A stretch of DNA of 41,854 nucleotides from Streptomyces ardesiacus (GCF_003112575.1 NZ_BEWC01000017.1:1-41854), one strand, 5' to 3'; numbered from the stretch's first letter, positions 1 through 7,086 are shown. Made by a program: numbers and translations. The notes: generated by a model not told the origin, from the sequence alone.

Positions 1-2
1 CC

Positions 3-551
3 GCCCTGTGGCGGAGTGCTGGCCGCCGGAGCGACGCGAGCGAGGACCGATGCCGAAGAAGCCCCCACGACCCGACGTACGGGTTCGACGCGGAGACGAA
101 CACGGTCCGGGTCGATCAGCACGACCTGGCGCGGCTGCTGCTGATGTTCCGCTCGCTGATGCGCCAGCAGCGGCCCGGCCGGTGGAAACACATGCACGAC
201 TTCGACCTGTCCTTCGAGCGCCTCGCGGACGCGGTCGACGCCAGCTCGGAGCTTCGGTACGGCAAGCGCTGGACGGAGCCTGATGTGCGGATGCGGTGCA
301 CCACGACCGAGGCGGCCTACGAGTGGCCGAACGGCGCCCCGTACGACGGGGAGGCGACGTTCACCTGGTTGGTGCCGGGCTACGGCTCGCACGCCACCAA
401 GGACGAATCCTTCCAGGTCACACACAAGGCGCTGTGCGGGTTCAGCTGGGTGAAGGACGTCAAACCGCGTCGGGTGGAGGGACGGCCGGCGTGCCCGGAG
501 TGCCGGCGCGAGGTGCAGCTCGGTGCCGACCGCCCCCGCGGCGCCTGGTGA
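3..551 (+). CDS. Hypothetical protein, start at or beyond the window edge
   Basis: The reading frame is open from the window edge to the stop at 549-551. The first ATG in frame is at 144, but plausible protein sequence (TYGFDAETNTVRVDQHDL) lies upstream of it, so the true start is a non-ATG codon or outside the window. The product is a small basic protein without signal peptide or membrane segment. Near the C terminus are HKALCGF and ACPEC; these cysteines could form a zinc-knuckle-like site, but spacing and number are not diagnostic. No family was recognised. Competing frames here, such as the one from 8, are rich in Arg, Pro and Ala with no domain signal. Confidence 0.45.
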   Translation, partial: ALWRSAGRRSDASEDRCRRSPHDPTYGFDAETNTVRVDQHDLARLLLMFRSLMRQQRPGRWKHMHDFDLSFERLADAVDASSELRYGKRWTEPDVRMRCTTTEAAYEWPNGAPYDGEATFTWLVPGYGSHATKDESFQVTHKALCGFSWVKDVKPRRVEGRPACPECRREVQLGADRPRGAW

Positions 552-661
552 CAACCGGCGTTGCCGCCGGGTGGTAACGGGTGGATACGGCGGTGGCTAC
601 GATGGGCAACGGCCTGGCCCCGGCAGCTGCAATGGCGGGGCCGGGCCGTTGTCGCGGGTGG

Positions 662-922
662 CTACCCGAGCCAGACGATGTTCAGGACCGTCAGGCTGTT
701 CAGGGGCCGGTTGACCCAGTAGGTGACGGAGAGCTGGCCGACGGCCGCATAGCGGACGTCCTCACCCTCGTCGTCGTCGGTGTCGAACTGCCGGAAGCCG
801 AACGGATCGGCGGCGGCCGCCGCGAGGATGTCCCACACGGTGTCCACCGCGTGCTCGGGCAGCGTGTCGAGGACCTTGGCGGCCGGGGCGGAGACGCGGA
901 CCGCGTACGGCGACGGGCTCAC
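662..922 (-). CDS. RelE/ParE-like toxin-family protein
   Basis: An 86-residue protein. I place the start at the GTG at 920-922 because it overlaps the upstream stop as GTGA, a typical actinomycete coupling; the open frame is longer upstream but that part is low-complexity shadow. The sequence has a helical N-terminal half (KVLDTLPEHAVDTVWDILAA), then PFGFRQFDTDDD, a VRYAAVGQLSVTYWVNRPL beta pair, and a final strand LTVLNIVWLG. That order of helices and strands ending in a strand such as VLNIVWL fits the RelE/ParE fold of ribosome-dependent mRNases or gyrase poisons. Catalytic residues were not assigned. It is the last gene of a leftward operon after a DUF6247-like gene, which would be the candidate antitoxin. 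Confidence 0.55.
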   Translation of the reverse strand: MSPSPYAVRVSAPAAKVLDTLPEHAVDTVWDILAAAAADPFGFRQFDTDDDEGEDVRYAAVGQLSVTYWVNRPLNSLTVLNIVWLG

Positions 923-1224
923 CCGCGACGTCGGCGGAGCTCCGCCAGGTCGATGGCGTCGCTGTCGTCGTAGCTGGAAGCGACGAACGCGTCGACGGCC
1001 GGGGCGTGCGCGATGCGGCCCTGCCACTCCTGGACGACCTCGTACAGCGGCGCGAGGGAGAATGTGCGCCGCGATTCCTCGAGCGCGGCCGCCCACTCCC
1101 GCTCGAAGGCCGGCACCCAGCGGTCGGCGCGCCGGTCGGCGCGCAGCTGGGCGAGGAGTTCGGCCGGCGCCCCGGGCGCGGGGGCATAGGTGGTCACGGG
1201 TGCGTGGTCGGGCTGCGCGCTCAT
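919..1224 (-). CDS. DUF6247-like small protein, candidate antitoxin
   Basis: A 101-residue protein starting at ATG 1222-1224, preceded by a good Shine-Dalgarno (GGGAGGA). Its body (AELLAQLRADRRADRWVPAF, then EREWAAALEESRRTFSLAPL and YEVVQEWQGRIA) resembles the DUF6247 family of Streptomyces, which typically shows a conserved W..AF..W core followed by an acidic helix. The stop overlaps the GTG of the RelE-like gene by four bases, so the two are probably translated together. An antitoxin role is inferred only from this arrangement. The tail ELRRRRG is basic. It is 77 bp downstream of the duplicated-domain gene in the same orientation. Confidence 0.6.
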   Translation of the reverse strand: MSAQPDHAPVTTYAPAPGAPAELLAQLRADRRADRWVPAFEREWAAALEESRRTFSLAPLYEVVQEWQGRIAHAPAVDAFVASSYDDSDAIDLAELRRRRG

Positions 1225-1301
1225 CTGGTCCTCCCGGCGGGTCCTCCCCCAACCGTACGCGCGCCGTGTGGCCGTGGATGCGCTCATGGGCGGATCCCCT
1301 G

Positions 1302-1871
1302 CTACTGGGTGCGCAGGGTGCGGGCGACGGCCTGGGCGTGCTCGCGCAGCGGCAGGTCCTGCTTGTCCCAGGTGGCGGCCACGTAGTTGAGGAGGTCGGC
1401 CGTGGCGCGCTCCGAGTCGCTGGGGTCGCCGGCGAGCAGCCTGTCGGCGGCGAGGGCGACGTCGACGGCCGGGGTGGACAGGTCTTCCGGGGCGAGAGCG
1501 TTGCCGCGGTCGACGTCCAGGACAAGGAGGTGGCGCACCTGGTTGCGGGACTGGATGGTGATGGTGTCCGCGCGCGGGGAGTCCGCGTCGGCGGCGACGA
1601 AGCCGGGGTGCTTGAGGATCGCCGCGGCGATAGCCTCGGTGAGCACCGGCTCGGGCAGCAGGTCGTCGTCGGTGGGCTCCGCCGCCTTGAAGGTCAGCGT
1701 GTAGTTGATGCCGGCCTGACTGGTGAACCACACCGTGTCGCCGCCCGGGCCGGCGTCCGCAGCCGCGAAGTGCGGGCTGCGGCGCAGCGCGTCTGCGACC
1801 CGGACCGGGTCGTGGTCAGCGTCGAACAGCGGGCTCTTGTCGCGGTCGATGGGCGGATGTGACTGAGCGGC
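1302..1871 (-). CDS. Hypothetical protein with internal duplication, 5' end unresolved
   Basis: The frame is open from 1871 to the stop at 1302. The first conventional start is a GTG at 1731-1733, but it would discard sequence that is clearly related to the rest. The segment ALRRSPHFAAADAGPGGDTV, then WFTSQAGINYTLTF, aligns with AILKHPGFVAADADSPRADT, then ITIQSRNQVRHLLVL, further on. So the protein is built of two tandem units of about 40 residues and coding must extend above 1733. No ATG or GTG exists between the TGA at 1872-1874 and the first unit. The gene may be 5'-truncated, frameshifted, or use a rare start. The C-terminal third is helical. No family was recognised. It heads the leftward operon with the DUF6247-like and RelE-like genes. 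Confidence 0.5.
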   Translation of the reverse strand, partial: AAQSHPPIDRDKSPLFDADHDPVRVADALRRSPHFAAADAGPGGDTVWFTSQAGINYTLTFKAAEPTDDDLLPEPVLTEAIAAAILKHPGFVAADADSPRADTITIQSRNQVRHLLVLDVDRGNALAPEDLSTPAVDVALAADRLLAGDPSDSERATADLLNYVAATWDKQDLPLREHAQAVARTLRTQ

Positions 1872-1885
1872 TCAGTTGGCCCGTT
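1862..1885. repeat. Dispersed repeat copy 1 (palindrome plus GTTGGCCC)
   Basis: The stretch holds the palindrome ACTGAGCGGCTCAGT (1862-1876) running into TGGCCCGTTT. Related copies lie in opposite orientation at 4069-4085 and 5287-5303 (core GGGCCAACT on the plus strand). It sits just upstream of the truncated gene at 1302-1871. Confidence 0.5.
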
Positions 1886-1923
1886 TCGCCAAGCAGAACG
1901 CTCAATCGCTGACCACGCCCTGA

Positions 1924-1967
1924 ACAAGAGGCCCCGCCGACCGGTCAACGTCGGCGGGGCCCCTTGT
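1924..1967. terminator. Strong hairpin, probable bidirectional terminator
   Basis: Arms 1924-1941 and 1950-1967 pair over 18 bp with one A/C mismatch, around the loop CGGTCAAC. The core is GGCCCCGCCGAC / GTCGGCGGGGCC. No long T tract follows, which is usual in this GC class. It separates the secreted-protein gene (leftward, stop at 2129) from the operon below 1871. Confidence 0.75.
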
Positions 1968-2128
1968 CGTTGGTGGATGAGCCTCAGACCCAGGCTTAGC
2001 CTGACGTGATTGGCCAGGCCCGGGGAGTTGCTGATCGGTTTGGCCACCGGGGCGGAATCGGTCGTAGGCACCACCTGACGTTGGGCTCCCCGGGGCGAAC
2101 CCCGAGCGCGGCGGGGAGTCCGGGCGGG

Positions 2129-2437
2129 TCAGAGGTGCTCGATGGTCACGCTCTCCACGTTGCCCCAGCTGCAGTACGCGTTGGTCCGGGTCGGGCCAGT
2201 CACGACGCTGCTCGTCCCGGACCCTCCCAGCGTGCAGTAGACGCGGACGCGCCACTTGTAGGTTCCTGCGGTGGTGCACTGCCCCCACCCGTTGGTGAGG
2301 TTCTTGCCCTTGGTGCAATTGGGCGCCAGAGCAGAAGAGGCTCCGTCGTGGGGGGCGGCCTGCGCGGGCGCCGACACACCGCCCAGCGCCAGTGCCGCTC
2401 CGATTCCCAGTCCTGCCACAGCCGCACGGAAACGCAT
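2129..2437 (-). CDS. Small secreted protein with four cysteines
   Basis: A 102-residue protein starting at ATG 2435-2437 with GAAGGAG upstream. Residues 1-28 form a classical Sec signal peptide (MRFR, hydrophobic AAVAGLGIGAALALGGVS, then APAQAAP with an AxA-type cleavage site). The mature part of about 74 residues has four cysteines (in NCTKGK, QCTTAG, YCTLGG and YCSWGN), enough for two disulfides. It contains aromatic strands (TYKWRVRVYC) and probably folds as a small beta domain. No enzyme motif is present and no named family was recognised. It is transcribed away from the XRE regulator at 2792, with 354 bp of shared upstream DNA. Confidence 0.7.
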   Translation of the reverse strand: MRFRAAVAGLGIGAALALGGVSAPAQAAPHDGASSALAPNCTKGKNLTNGWGQCTTAGTYKWRVRVYCTLGGSGTSSVVTGPTRTNAYCSWGNVESVTIEHL

Positions 2438-2791
2438 AGGTGCTCCTTCGGTTCGTTGGGACAAGGGCCGCCGTGGGCGACAACACGCCAGCGGCGTGTC
2501 GTCTGCTTGTCCGGATTGCCTCCCGGGCAGAGCTGCCGCAGTAAATGCCGGATCTTCCCGAGCGGTCCGGTCGAGTTCCGGGCGCCCGCTTGGCCTTGAC
2601 TTAATCGCCGTCCCGAAGGCTTCGGGATCGACCGGCTTCAGCCGAGTTCGAGACTGTCCGAGCCACTCATGCGCCACAAGAAAGATTGCTGTTCGGGTGC
2701 ATGCGGAACTGTGCTCAATGAGTTCCGAACGCACCCGAACATGCCCGGATTGGATCGCGTTCCGCCTCTGTCGTGCGGCCATACTGAGGTC
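2438..2791. promoter_or_regulatory. Divergent intergenic region with two inverted repeats
   Basis: This 354-bp gap separates the leftward secreted-protein gene from the rightward XRE gene. It holds the perfect palindrome TCCCGAAGGCTTCGGGA (2611-2627) and a larger imperfect inverted repeat (2692-2739, listed separately). TTGACT at 2597 resembles a -35 element, but no matching -10 was seen. No gene is supported in it. Confidence 0.5.
2692..2739. promoter_or_regulatory. Imperfect inverted repeat upstream of XRE gene, candidate operator
   Basis: Left arm 2692-2710 (TTCGGGTGCATGCGGAACT) and right arm 2721-2739 are complementary at 17 of 19 positions around a 10-bp spacer. It ends 52 bp before the ATG at 2792. 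It could be a dimer-binding operator for autoregulation or a transcribed hairpin; sequence alone cannot decide. Confidence 0.55.
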
Positions 2792-3895
2792 ATGAGAGAT
2801 ACGGGGAGCCACTTAGCCGAGTCACCGGCACAAGCGCCGAAGCCAGCGCTGGTCGGCACGCCTACCGAGTTCACTGCAGCGCTGCGCGCGTTACGGTCCT
2901 GGTCCGGACTGACCTATCGGCAGCTCGAGGCCAAGGCCACCGCGCACACTGACAGCCTGCCGGCCAGCACGATCGCGACTACGCTCGGCCGCACCACATT
3001 GCCGCGAGAACGGTTCGTCGTCGCTTTCACCCGCGCCTGCGGCCTTGCTGAGGAGGACGTACGGCAGTGGCTGGAGGCGCGCCGTCGCATCGCCGTCGGC
3101 GAACCTGCACCAGCCGTCGACGAACTCGAACCGACCGGCGACGATGGCGATGGTCCGGATTCTGGTGCATCTGTACCCTCGCGCCGCCCACTATGGCGCC
3201 GAGCAGTCGGCCTGGCCCTCGCCGCGACCACCGGAGCTGCTGGCGCCCTGGCCATCGGCGGTCTGCTCGACAGCTCCAAGTCACCAACAGCACCGGGCGC
3301 GATGCCAGTAGCCGGGCTGCGCATACTGGCCGTCGGCAGTTGGGCTCTCATCCACCCCGCTCGGACCCCGGGTTTGTGTCTCACCGAAGGCAGAGATCGC
3401 ACAGGCCAATACGAGACCGCGGTCGCCGCCCAGCGCCTTTGCAGTAAGGCCGTCCTGCCGCACGTGTTCCTCGAACCAGTCGGCGCGGACATCGTGCAGA
3501 TCCAATGGCATCACCCGAAGTACAGCATCGGCTGCCTGACAGTCCTGTTGAACGGTGCGGGCCGCGACCTGCTCGAACCCCGCGAAGACTGCACCGACGA
3601 AAACCGGGCCCAACAGTTCCGCATCGAGCCCCTTGGCCCACAGGCCCCGACTCACTTCCGGATCCGCCCTGTCATCACCGACGAGTGCCTGAGCCTGCGC
3701 GGCCAAGACGTCAAGGAAGGGACGGAAGTCGTCCAAGGCCGATGCTCCGGCGCCGCCGACCAGGACTTTCTGATCGAACTGATACCGCCCCCACAAGCCC
3801 CCGCCGCATCGCTCCCAACGGCCGCCACGGTGCCGCACCATTCGTCCTCCGTACCGACTTCAGAACATGACGGACGTCCTGAACCCGGTCGGTAA
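2792..3895 (+). CDS. XRE-type regulator with membrane segment and beta-trefoil-like C-terminal domain
   Basis: A 367-residue protein. I use ATG 2792 (GAGG six bases upstream) rather than an upstream ATG at 2669, because the extra 41 residues overlap the inverted repeat and lack domain character. Residues 25-95 form a helix-turn-helix unit of the type common in Streptomyces (FTAALRALRSWSGLTYRQLE). Residues 110-130 are an acidic linker. Residues 136-158 are one hydrophobic segment (WRRAVGLALAATTGAAGALA) preceded by arginines, consistent with a single membrane pass with the DNA-binding part inside. Residues 175-345 contain PGLCLTEG and ITDECLSLRG repeats with paired cysteines, like ricin-type beta-trefoils. 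It is probably a membrane-tethered sensor-regulator; the ligand is unknown. Confidence 0.7.
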   Translation: MRDTGSHLAESPAQAPKPALVGTPTEFTAALRALRSWSGLTYRQLEAKATAHTDSLPASTIATTLGRTTLPRERFVVAFTRACGLAEEDVRQWLEARRRIAVGEPAPAVDELEPTGDDGDGPDSGASVPSRRPLWRRAVGLALAATTGAAGALAIGGLLDSSKSPTAPGAMPVAGLRILAVGSWALIHPARTPGLCLTEGRDRTGQYETAVAAQRLCSKAVLPHVFLEPVGADIVQIQWHHPKYSIGCLTVLLNGAGRDLLEPREDCTDENRAQQFRIEPLGPQAPTHFRIRPVITDECLSLRGQDVKEGTEVVQGRCSGAADQDFLIELIPPPQAPAASLPTAATVPHHSSSVPTSEHDGRPEPGR

Positions 3896-4068
3896 ACAAG
3901 CCCATCACGTCCACGCCACAGGCTCGAACGGACATCACGAACAGCACGGTCCGTAACCTTCATGTCCCCAGAACCGCCCGCTCGCCCCGCCTCCCGTAAG
4001 ACTTCCCCAAAGACTCAGCAGGTCAACGGAGCAGCCGCTACCCTGCGGGCCAACACTGGCGCTCAGAC

Positions 4069-4085
4069 GGGCCAACTCAAGCGCT
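4069..4085. repeat. Dispersed repeat copy 2 at left edge of IS5-type element
   Basis: GGGCCAACTCAAGCGCT abuts the left inverted end of the element at 4084-5286. A direct copy matching at 15 of 17 positions lies at 5287-5303, immediately beyond the right end. Confidence 0.55.
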
Positions 4086-4096
4086 AACAGGCCATC

Positions 4097-4900
4097 TCAT
4101 TTGGCGAGCCGGCGGTAGCAGATGAGGGTGCAGGCGATGCTGGTGAAGGCGAGGAAGTGCTCGGCCTTGCGCTCGTAGCGGCGGTGGAGTCGGCGGCAGC
4201 CGGCAGCCAGGCCATCGTCCGTTCGATCGTCCAGCGGTGTCGGCCCAGTCGCTGTGAAGTCTCGACGCCCTTGCGGGCAATGCGGTGCTGGATGCCTCGC
4301 TGTGCCAGCCATTGCCGCAGGTGGCGGTAGTCGTAGCCCTTGTCGGCATGGAGCTTGCCGGGCTTGCGCCGACGGGGCCCTCGGCGGGACCGAATCGGGG
4401 GGATCCCCTTCACGAGCGGGATCAGGGCCTGGCTGTCGTGGACGTTGGCACCGGAGATGCCGACAGACAAGGGCAGACCGGTTCGCTCGGTGATCAGATG
4501 GATCTTCGAGCCGTACTTACCCCGGTCGACAGGATTCGGACCCGTCAGGTCCCCCTTTTCAGGCCCGCATGTTCACCGAGTCGATCGCGCACCGCGACCA
4601 GTCCAGGTCGCCGCGGGAGCCGAGTTCGTCCAGGACCAGGCGGTGGAGCTTGGCCCATACCCTGGCCTTCGTCCACTCGGTGAACCGGCGGTGGGCTGTC
4701 GCTCCGGACGGCCCGAACGACGACTTCGGCAGTTGCTGCCACGTGCAGCCCGAGGTCGCCACGAACACGACCGCGGCCAAGACCTCGCGGTCGCCGTGGC
4801 GACGCCGACCGCCACCCTGCGGCCGCGACGGCGCCTCCGGCACCACCCGCTGGAACAACTCCCACAGCTCATCCGGTACCAGCCGCTCAACTATCCCCAC
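4097..4900 (-). pseudogene. IS5-family transposase, frameshifted
   Basis: The DDE transposase starts at GTG 4898-4900 (GIVERLVPDELWELFQ) and keeps TWQQLPKSSFGPSGATAHRR and WSRCAIDSVNMRA. Reading then stops near 4560; one base is missing, or a frameshift occurs, before LKKGDLTGPNPVDRGKYGSK. The second frame carries GANVHDSQALIPLV, HADKGYDYRHLRQWL and RWTIERTMAWL. Near 4208 one G is missing relative to the expected CTGGCCGGC, and the tail (AGCRRLHRRYERKAEHFLAF) continues in a third frame to a stop near 4097. The first shift could be programmed, as in IS427-type elements, but the second is not, so the copy is most likely dead. It lies leftward inside the 4084-5286 element. Confidence 0.8.
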
Positions 4901-4937
4901 ACCGGGAGGCTACCGACCTCAAGTGGCAGGCCCGTAG

Positions 4938-5186
4938 TCAGCGGCCCATGCGGCGCTGATCGTCGAATCGAAGCAGCACCCGTACCAGACGCCACACTCC
5001 GGCCACCGCGCCGAACAGTGCGCCGCCTACCATCACGCCTTTCTCTGCCGAACCAGAGAGGTCAAGGGCAAGGCCGAATGTCCAGGCGACGGCAAAGATC
5101 ACCCCAGCCAGCGCGGCGGCGGTCACCAGGGCGAAACCGATCTCCACCGTCATTGCGTCCTTTTCCCACCGCGACTCACGTCCCAT
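4938..5186 (-). CDS. DUF6332-like small membrane protein
   Basis: An 82-residue protein from ATG 5184-5186; another ATG two codons upstream (5190-5192) is possible and neither has a strong ribosome site. The N terminus GRESRWEKDAMTVEIGFALV is the recognisable part of the small DUF6332 family of Streptomyces. Two hydrophobic segments follow (TAAALAGVIFAVAWTFGLAL and GVMVGGALFGAVAGVWRLV), then a basic tail (FDDQRRMGR), so it is probably a two-pass membrane protein. Function is unknown. It sits between the transposase relic and a sequence resembling the other IS end, so it may have travelled as cargo. Confidence 0.65.
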   Translation of the reverse strand: MGRESRWEKDAMTVEIGFALVTAAALAGVIFAVAWTFGLALDLSGSAEKGVMVGGALFGAVAGVWRLVRVLLRFDDQRRMGR

Positions 5187-5286
5187 GTCCATGCTGCAAG
5201 TCTCACATCATGGTCAAGTCACCGCGCCTGCACCTGATCGCTGCCTGTCACGGCCGGCTCGATCACCAATTGAGATGTCTTGTAAG

Positions 5287-5303
5287 GGGCCAACTCAGAC
5301 GCT
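5287..5303. repeat. Dispersed repeat copy 3
   Basis: GGGCCAACTCAGACGCT is a direct copy of 4069-4085 (15 of 17) and is inverted relative to the copy near 1862-1885. It lies between the right end of the IS5-type element and the left end of the HEAT element. Confidence 0.55.
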
Positions 5304-5313
5304 CAGTCTCAGC

Positions 5314-5340
5314 TGTGCCGAAGCACGAGAGTTGTCACCA
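5314..5340. repeat. Left 27-bp inverted end of HEAT element
   Basis: Begins TGTGCCGAAGCACGA and ends AGTTGTCACCA. It pairs with 7060-7086 at 24 of 27 positions. Confidence 0.75.
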
Positions 5341-5567
5341 TCGGCATCCGCTGGCCTGCGGCTTCAGTAGGGCAAAGCATGGTGGTTGTCACCGATGCGG
5401 CGCGCTACCTGTCACCAGCGGCAAGCGAAGCAGGGGAGATGTCACCGGGTTCGGCTTCTGGTGAGCAGGGTGCCGAGCGGCGGTCCTCGGCTCACGGGCC
5501 ATATTTCCCGCGCCTATGCGAACCCCGCCCCCTACGCTCACCTGGTACGACTGCTGGAGGGGCGGGA

Positions 5568-6989
5568 ATGCTTGAGGACTTCGAGGACAGGACAGCGGCA
5601 GCGACGCGGCTCGCGGGTGGTGCGCCGCTTCAAAGCACGCTTGATGTCGCCGACCCCGCTGACTGGCTCGCGCTGGACGCAGGAGTGCGTGAGGTGGCCT
5701 GGTACCGCCCGCAGTTCCTGCCGGGGTGGGAGCACTCCGCCCCACTGCCCGCCGACCTGACTCAGCTCGGCGAGTCTCGGCTCGCACTTGCCCTCTGCCA
5801 CCGCGACGGGCGGATCCGTCAGGAGGCGGTGCGTCAGTCGGTCCGGTACCCCGGTTTGCTGCCGTTGGTCGTGATCCGTTGCGCCGACTGGGTCAGCCCG
5901 GTGCGCGAGCACGCGCGGCGGCTGCTGTGCGAGGCCCTGAACGTGGACTCTGCCCTCGACCTCGCGCCGCTCATCCTCCGCGTCGGCCGCCGAGACAGAG
6001 GTGCCTTCGGCGTCGATGTGCTCGGCCAGATCCTGCGCCAGGCATCCCACGGGCAGCTCGCTGTTCTCTTCGCTGATCCCGACCGCATCGTCCGGCGGTT
6101 CGCGTACCGGCTGGCCATCGAGGGCCGACTGCTTCGTCCCGCTGAGCTGGCCCGCGCGGCCGCCGGGGACCAAGACACCATGGTCCAGGACCTGTGTGCC
6201 ACAGCGGCGCTCACGGCTCTGGGGGATGAAGATGCCTACGAGGGTGTGCTGCCTCCACTGCTGTCCGCACGCAACCCGCGTGTCCGTTCGGCCGGCGTCA
6301 CCGCGCTGAGACGGGCGGGGCGGTCGAAGCAGGCAGAGCCGTTTCTCAGCGACCGTTCCGCACTCGTGCGTGCTTGTGCCCGGTATGTCGTACGACAGCA
6401 GGGTGGTGACCCGGCGGCCCGGTACCGGGAGCGGTGCACGGCACCGGACGACCCCGAGTTGCCGCCCGGTGCGGTCATCGGGCTGGCCGAGTGCGGGAAC
6501 CGCGCGGACGCCGGACTGCTGCGGCCGCTGCTCGCGCACCCGGCGGCCGGGGTGCGGGCGCGAGCCGTGGCCGGGTTGCGGGCGCTGGACTGCGCGGATG
6601 TGAAGCAGCTGCGGCCGCTCCTCGACGACCCTGCCGCCGAGGTCGTCCGCGAGACCGCCACCGCCCTGCTGCCCTCGGCCAAGGAACTGCCCGCCGACTG
6701 GCTACTGGAGCGCACCAGCTCCGAGTGGCCGCGGCACGTCCGCGTCGGCGCGTTCCGGCTGCTCGACGCGCACGGCGGCATCGTGGCGCTACGGGCGGCG
6801 GTCGGTCTGCTCGAGGACCCCGATATGAAGCTGCGCACCTGGGCCGCGCAATCAGTGCAGAGCTGGCATCCGTCGCCGGACGGGCGGCGCGGCGACGCGG
6901 AGGTGGGTGAACTGCTCGACCGGAGCCGACATCTCTTCAGCGACTACACGCTGCGCCAGCGCAAGTGGGAAGCCGGGGTGGACAGCTGA
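5568..6989 (+). CDS. HEAT-repeat protein carried by TG...CA element
   Basis: A 473-residue protein. ATG 5568 is chosen because CTGGAGGGGCGGGA precedes it; the frame is open further upstream (to 5379) but that part overlaps the terminal repeats. From about residue 75 onward it is a chain of helical pairs with HEAT signatures: DGRIRQEAVRQSVRYP, SPVREHARRLLCEAL, NPRVRSAGVTALRRAG, AAGVRARAVAGLRALD, AAEVVRETATALLPS and DPDMKLRTWAAQSVQSW. Such solenoids bind proteins or nucleic acids; no catalytic motif, signal peptide or membrane segment was seen. It is the only gene between the inverted ends. Whether it helps mobility or is cargo, for example a defence or regulatory adaptor, is unknown. Confidence 0.8.
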   Translation: MLEDFEDRTAAATRLAGGAPLQSTLDVADPADWLALDAGVREVAWYRPQFLPGWEHSAPLPADLTQLGESRLALALCHRDGRIRQEAVRQSVRYPGLLPLVVIRCADWVSPVREHARRLLCEALNVDSALDLAPLILRVGRRDRGAFGVDVLGQILRQASHGQLAVLFADPDRIVRRFAYRLAIEGRLLRPAELARAAAGDQDTMVQDLCATAALTALGDEDAYEGVLPPLLSARNPRVRSAGVTALRRAGRSKQAEPFLSDRSALVRACARYVVRQQGGDPAARYRERCTAPDDPELPPGAVIGLAECGNRADAGLLRPLLAHPAAGVRARAVAGLRALDCADVKQLRPLLDDPAAEVVRETATALLPSAKELPADWLLERTSSEWPRHVRVGAFRLLDAHGGIVALRAAVGLLEDPDMKLRTWAAQSVQSWHPSPDGRRGDAEVGELLDRSRHLFSDYTLRQRKWEAGVDS

Positions 6990-7059
6990 GGCTGGCACCG
7001 CGGTCCAGAACTCTGCTCAGCACTCGCAGCCGGTGGCCCTGGTGACAACACGCCTGCCT

Positions 7060-7086
7060 TGGTGACAACTGTCGTGCTTTGGCTCA
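7060..7086. repeat. Right 27-bp inverted end of HEAT element
   Basis: Begins TGGTGACAACTGTCG and ends CTTTGGCTCA. It is the reverse complement of the left end with three mismatches. Confidence 0.75.

Larger units (their letters stand above)
4084..5286. mobile_element. Decayed IS5-type element enclosing a DUF6332-like gene
   Basis: The left end CTAACAGGCCATCTCATTTG (4084-4103) and the right end (5267-5286; reverse complement CTTACAAGACATCTCAATTG) match at 16 of 20 positions in inverted orientation. Inside are a frameshifted IS5-family transposase (4097-4900) and a small membrane-protein gene (4938-5186). IS5 elements of this type are usually about 0.9 kb and end just before the transposase start; a weaker end-like sequence (GGCCTGCCACTTGAGG, reverse strand, near 4920-4935) could be that original end. 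So the 1.2-kb span is either a passenger-carrying element or a chance second end. Confidence 0.5.
5314..7086. mobile_element. Transposase-free element with 27-bp TG...CA ends carrying a HEAT-repeat gene
   Basis: The left end 5314-5340 (begins TGTGCCGAAGCACGAG, ends GTTGTCACCA) and the right end 7060-7086 are inverted repeats matching at 24 of 27 positions, with terminal TG and CA. The 20-mer AAGCACGA..GTTGTCACC recurs inside the left end at 5374-5393 (16 of 20). Shorter copies are at 5409-5417 and 5439-5447, and one (GGTGACAAC) is at 7041-7049 on the right. All left copies face one way and all right copies the other, as with transposase-binding repeats of IS21-like elements. No transposase lies inside; the only gene is 5568-6989. 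No target duplication is visible in the flanks. Confidence 0.65.

Noticed and set aside
662..1525. Full 287-codon minus-strand frame containing the RelE-like protein
   Set aside because: Only the last 86 residues have protein character; the upstream part is Pro/Arg/Ser shadow of the two genes above it.
3962..4087. 41-codon plus-strand ORF ending at the left end of the IS5-type element
   Set aside because: There is no ribosome site and no family. It ends inside the dispersed repeat, so it may only be the stump of an interrupted frame.
4905..4935. Alternative right end of the IS5-type element close to the transposase start
   Set aside because: GGCCTGCCACTTGAGG matches the left end less well than 5267-5286 does, though it is at the usual distance, so it is kept only as an alternative.
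5379..5567. N-terminal extension of the HEAT protein
   Set aside because: It overlaps the repeated end motifs and has no ribosome site, while ATG 5568 has a good one.
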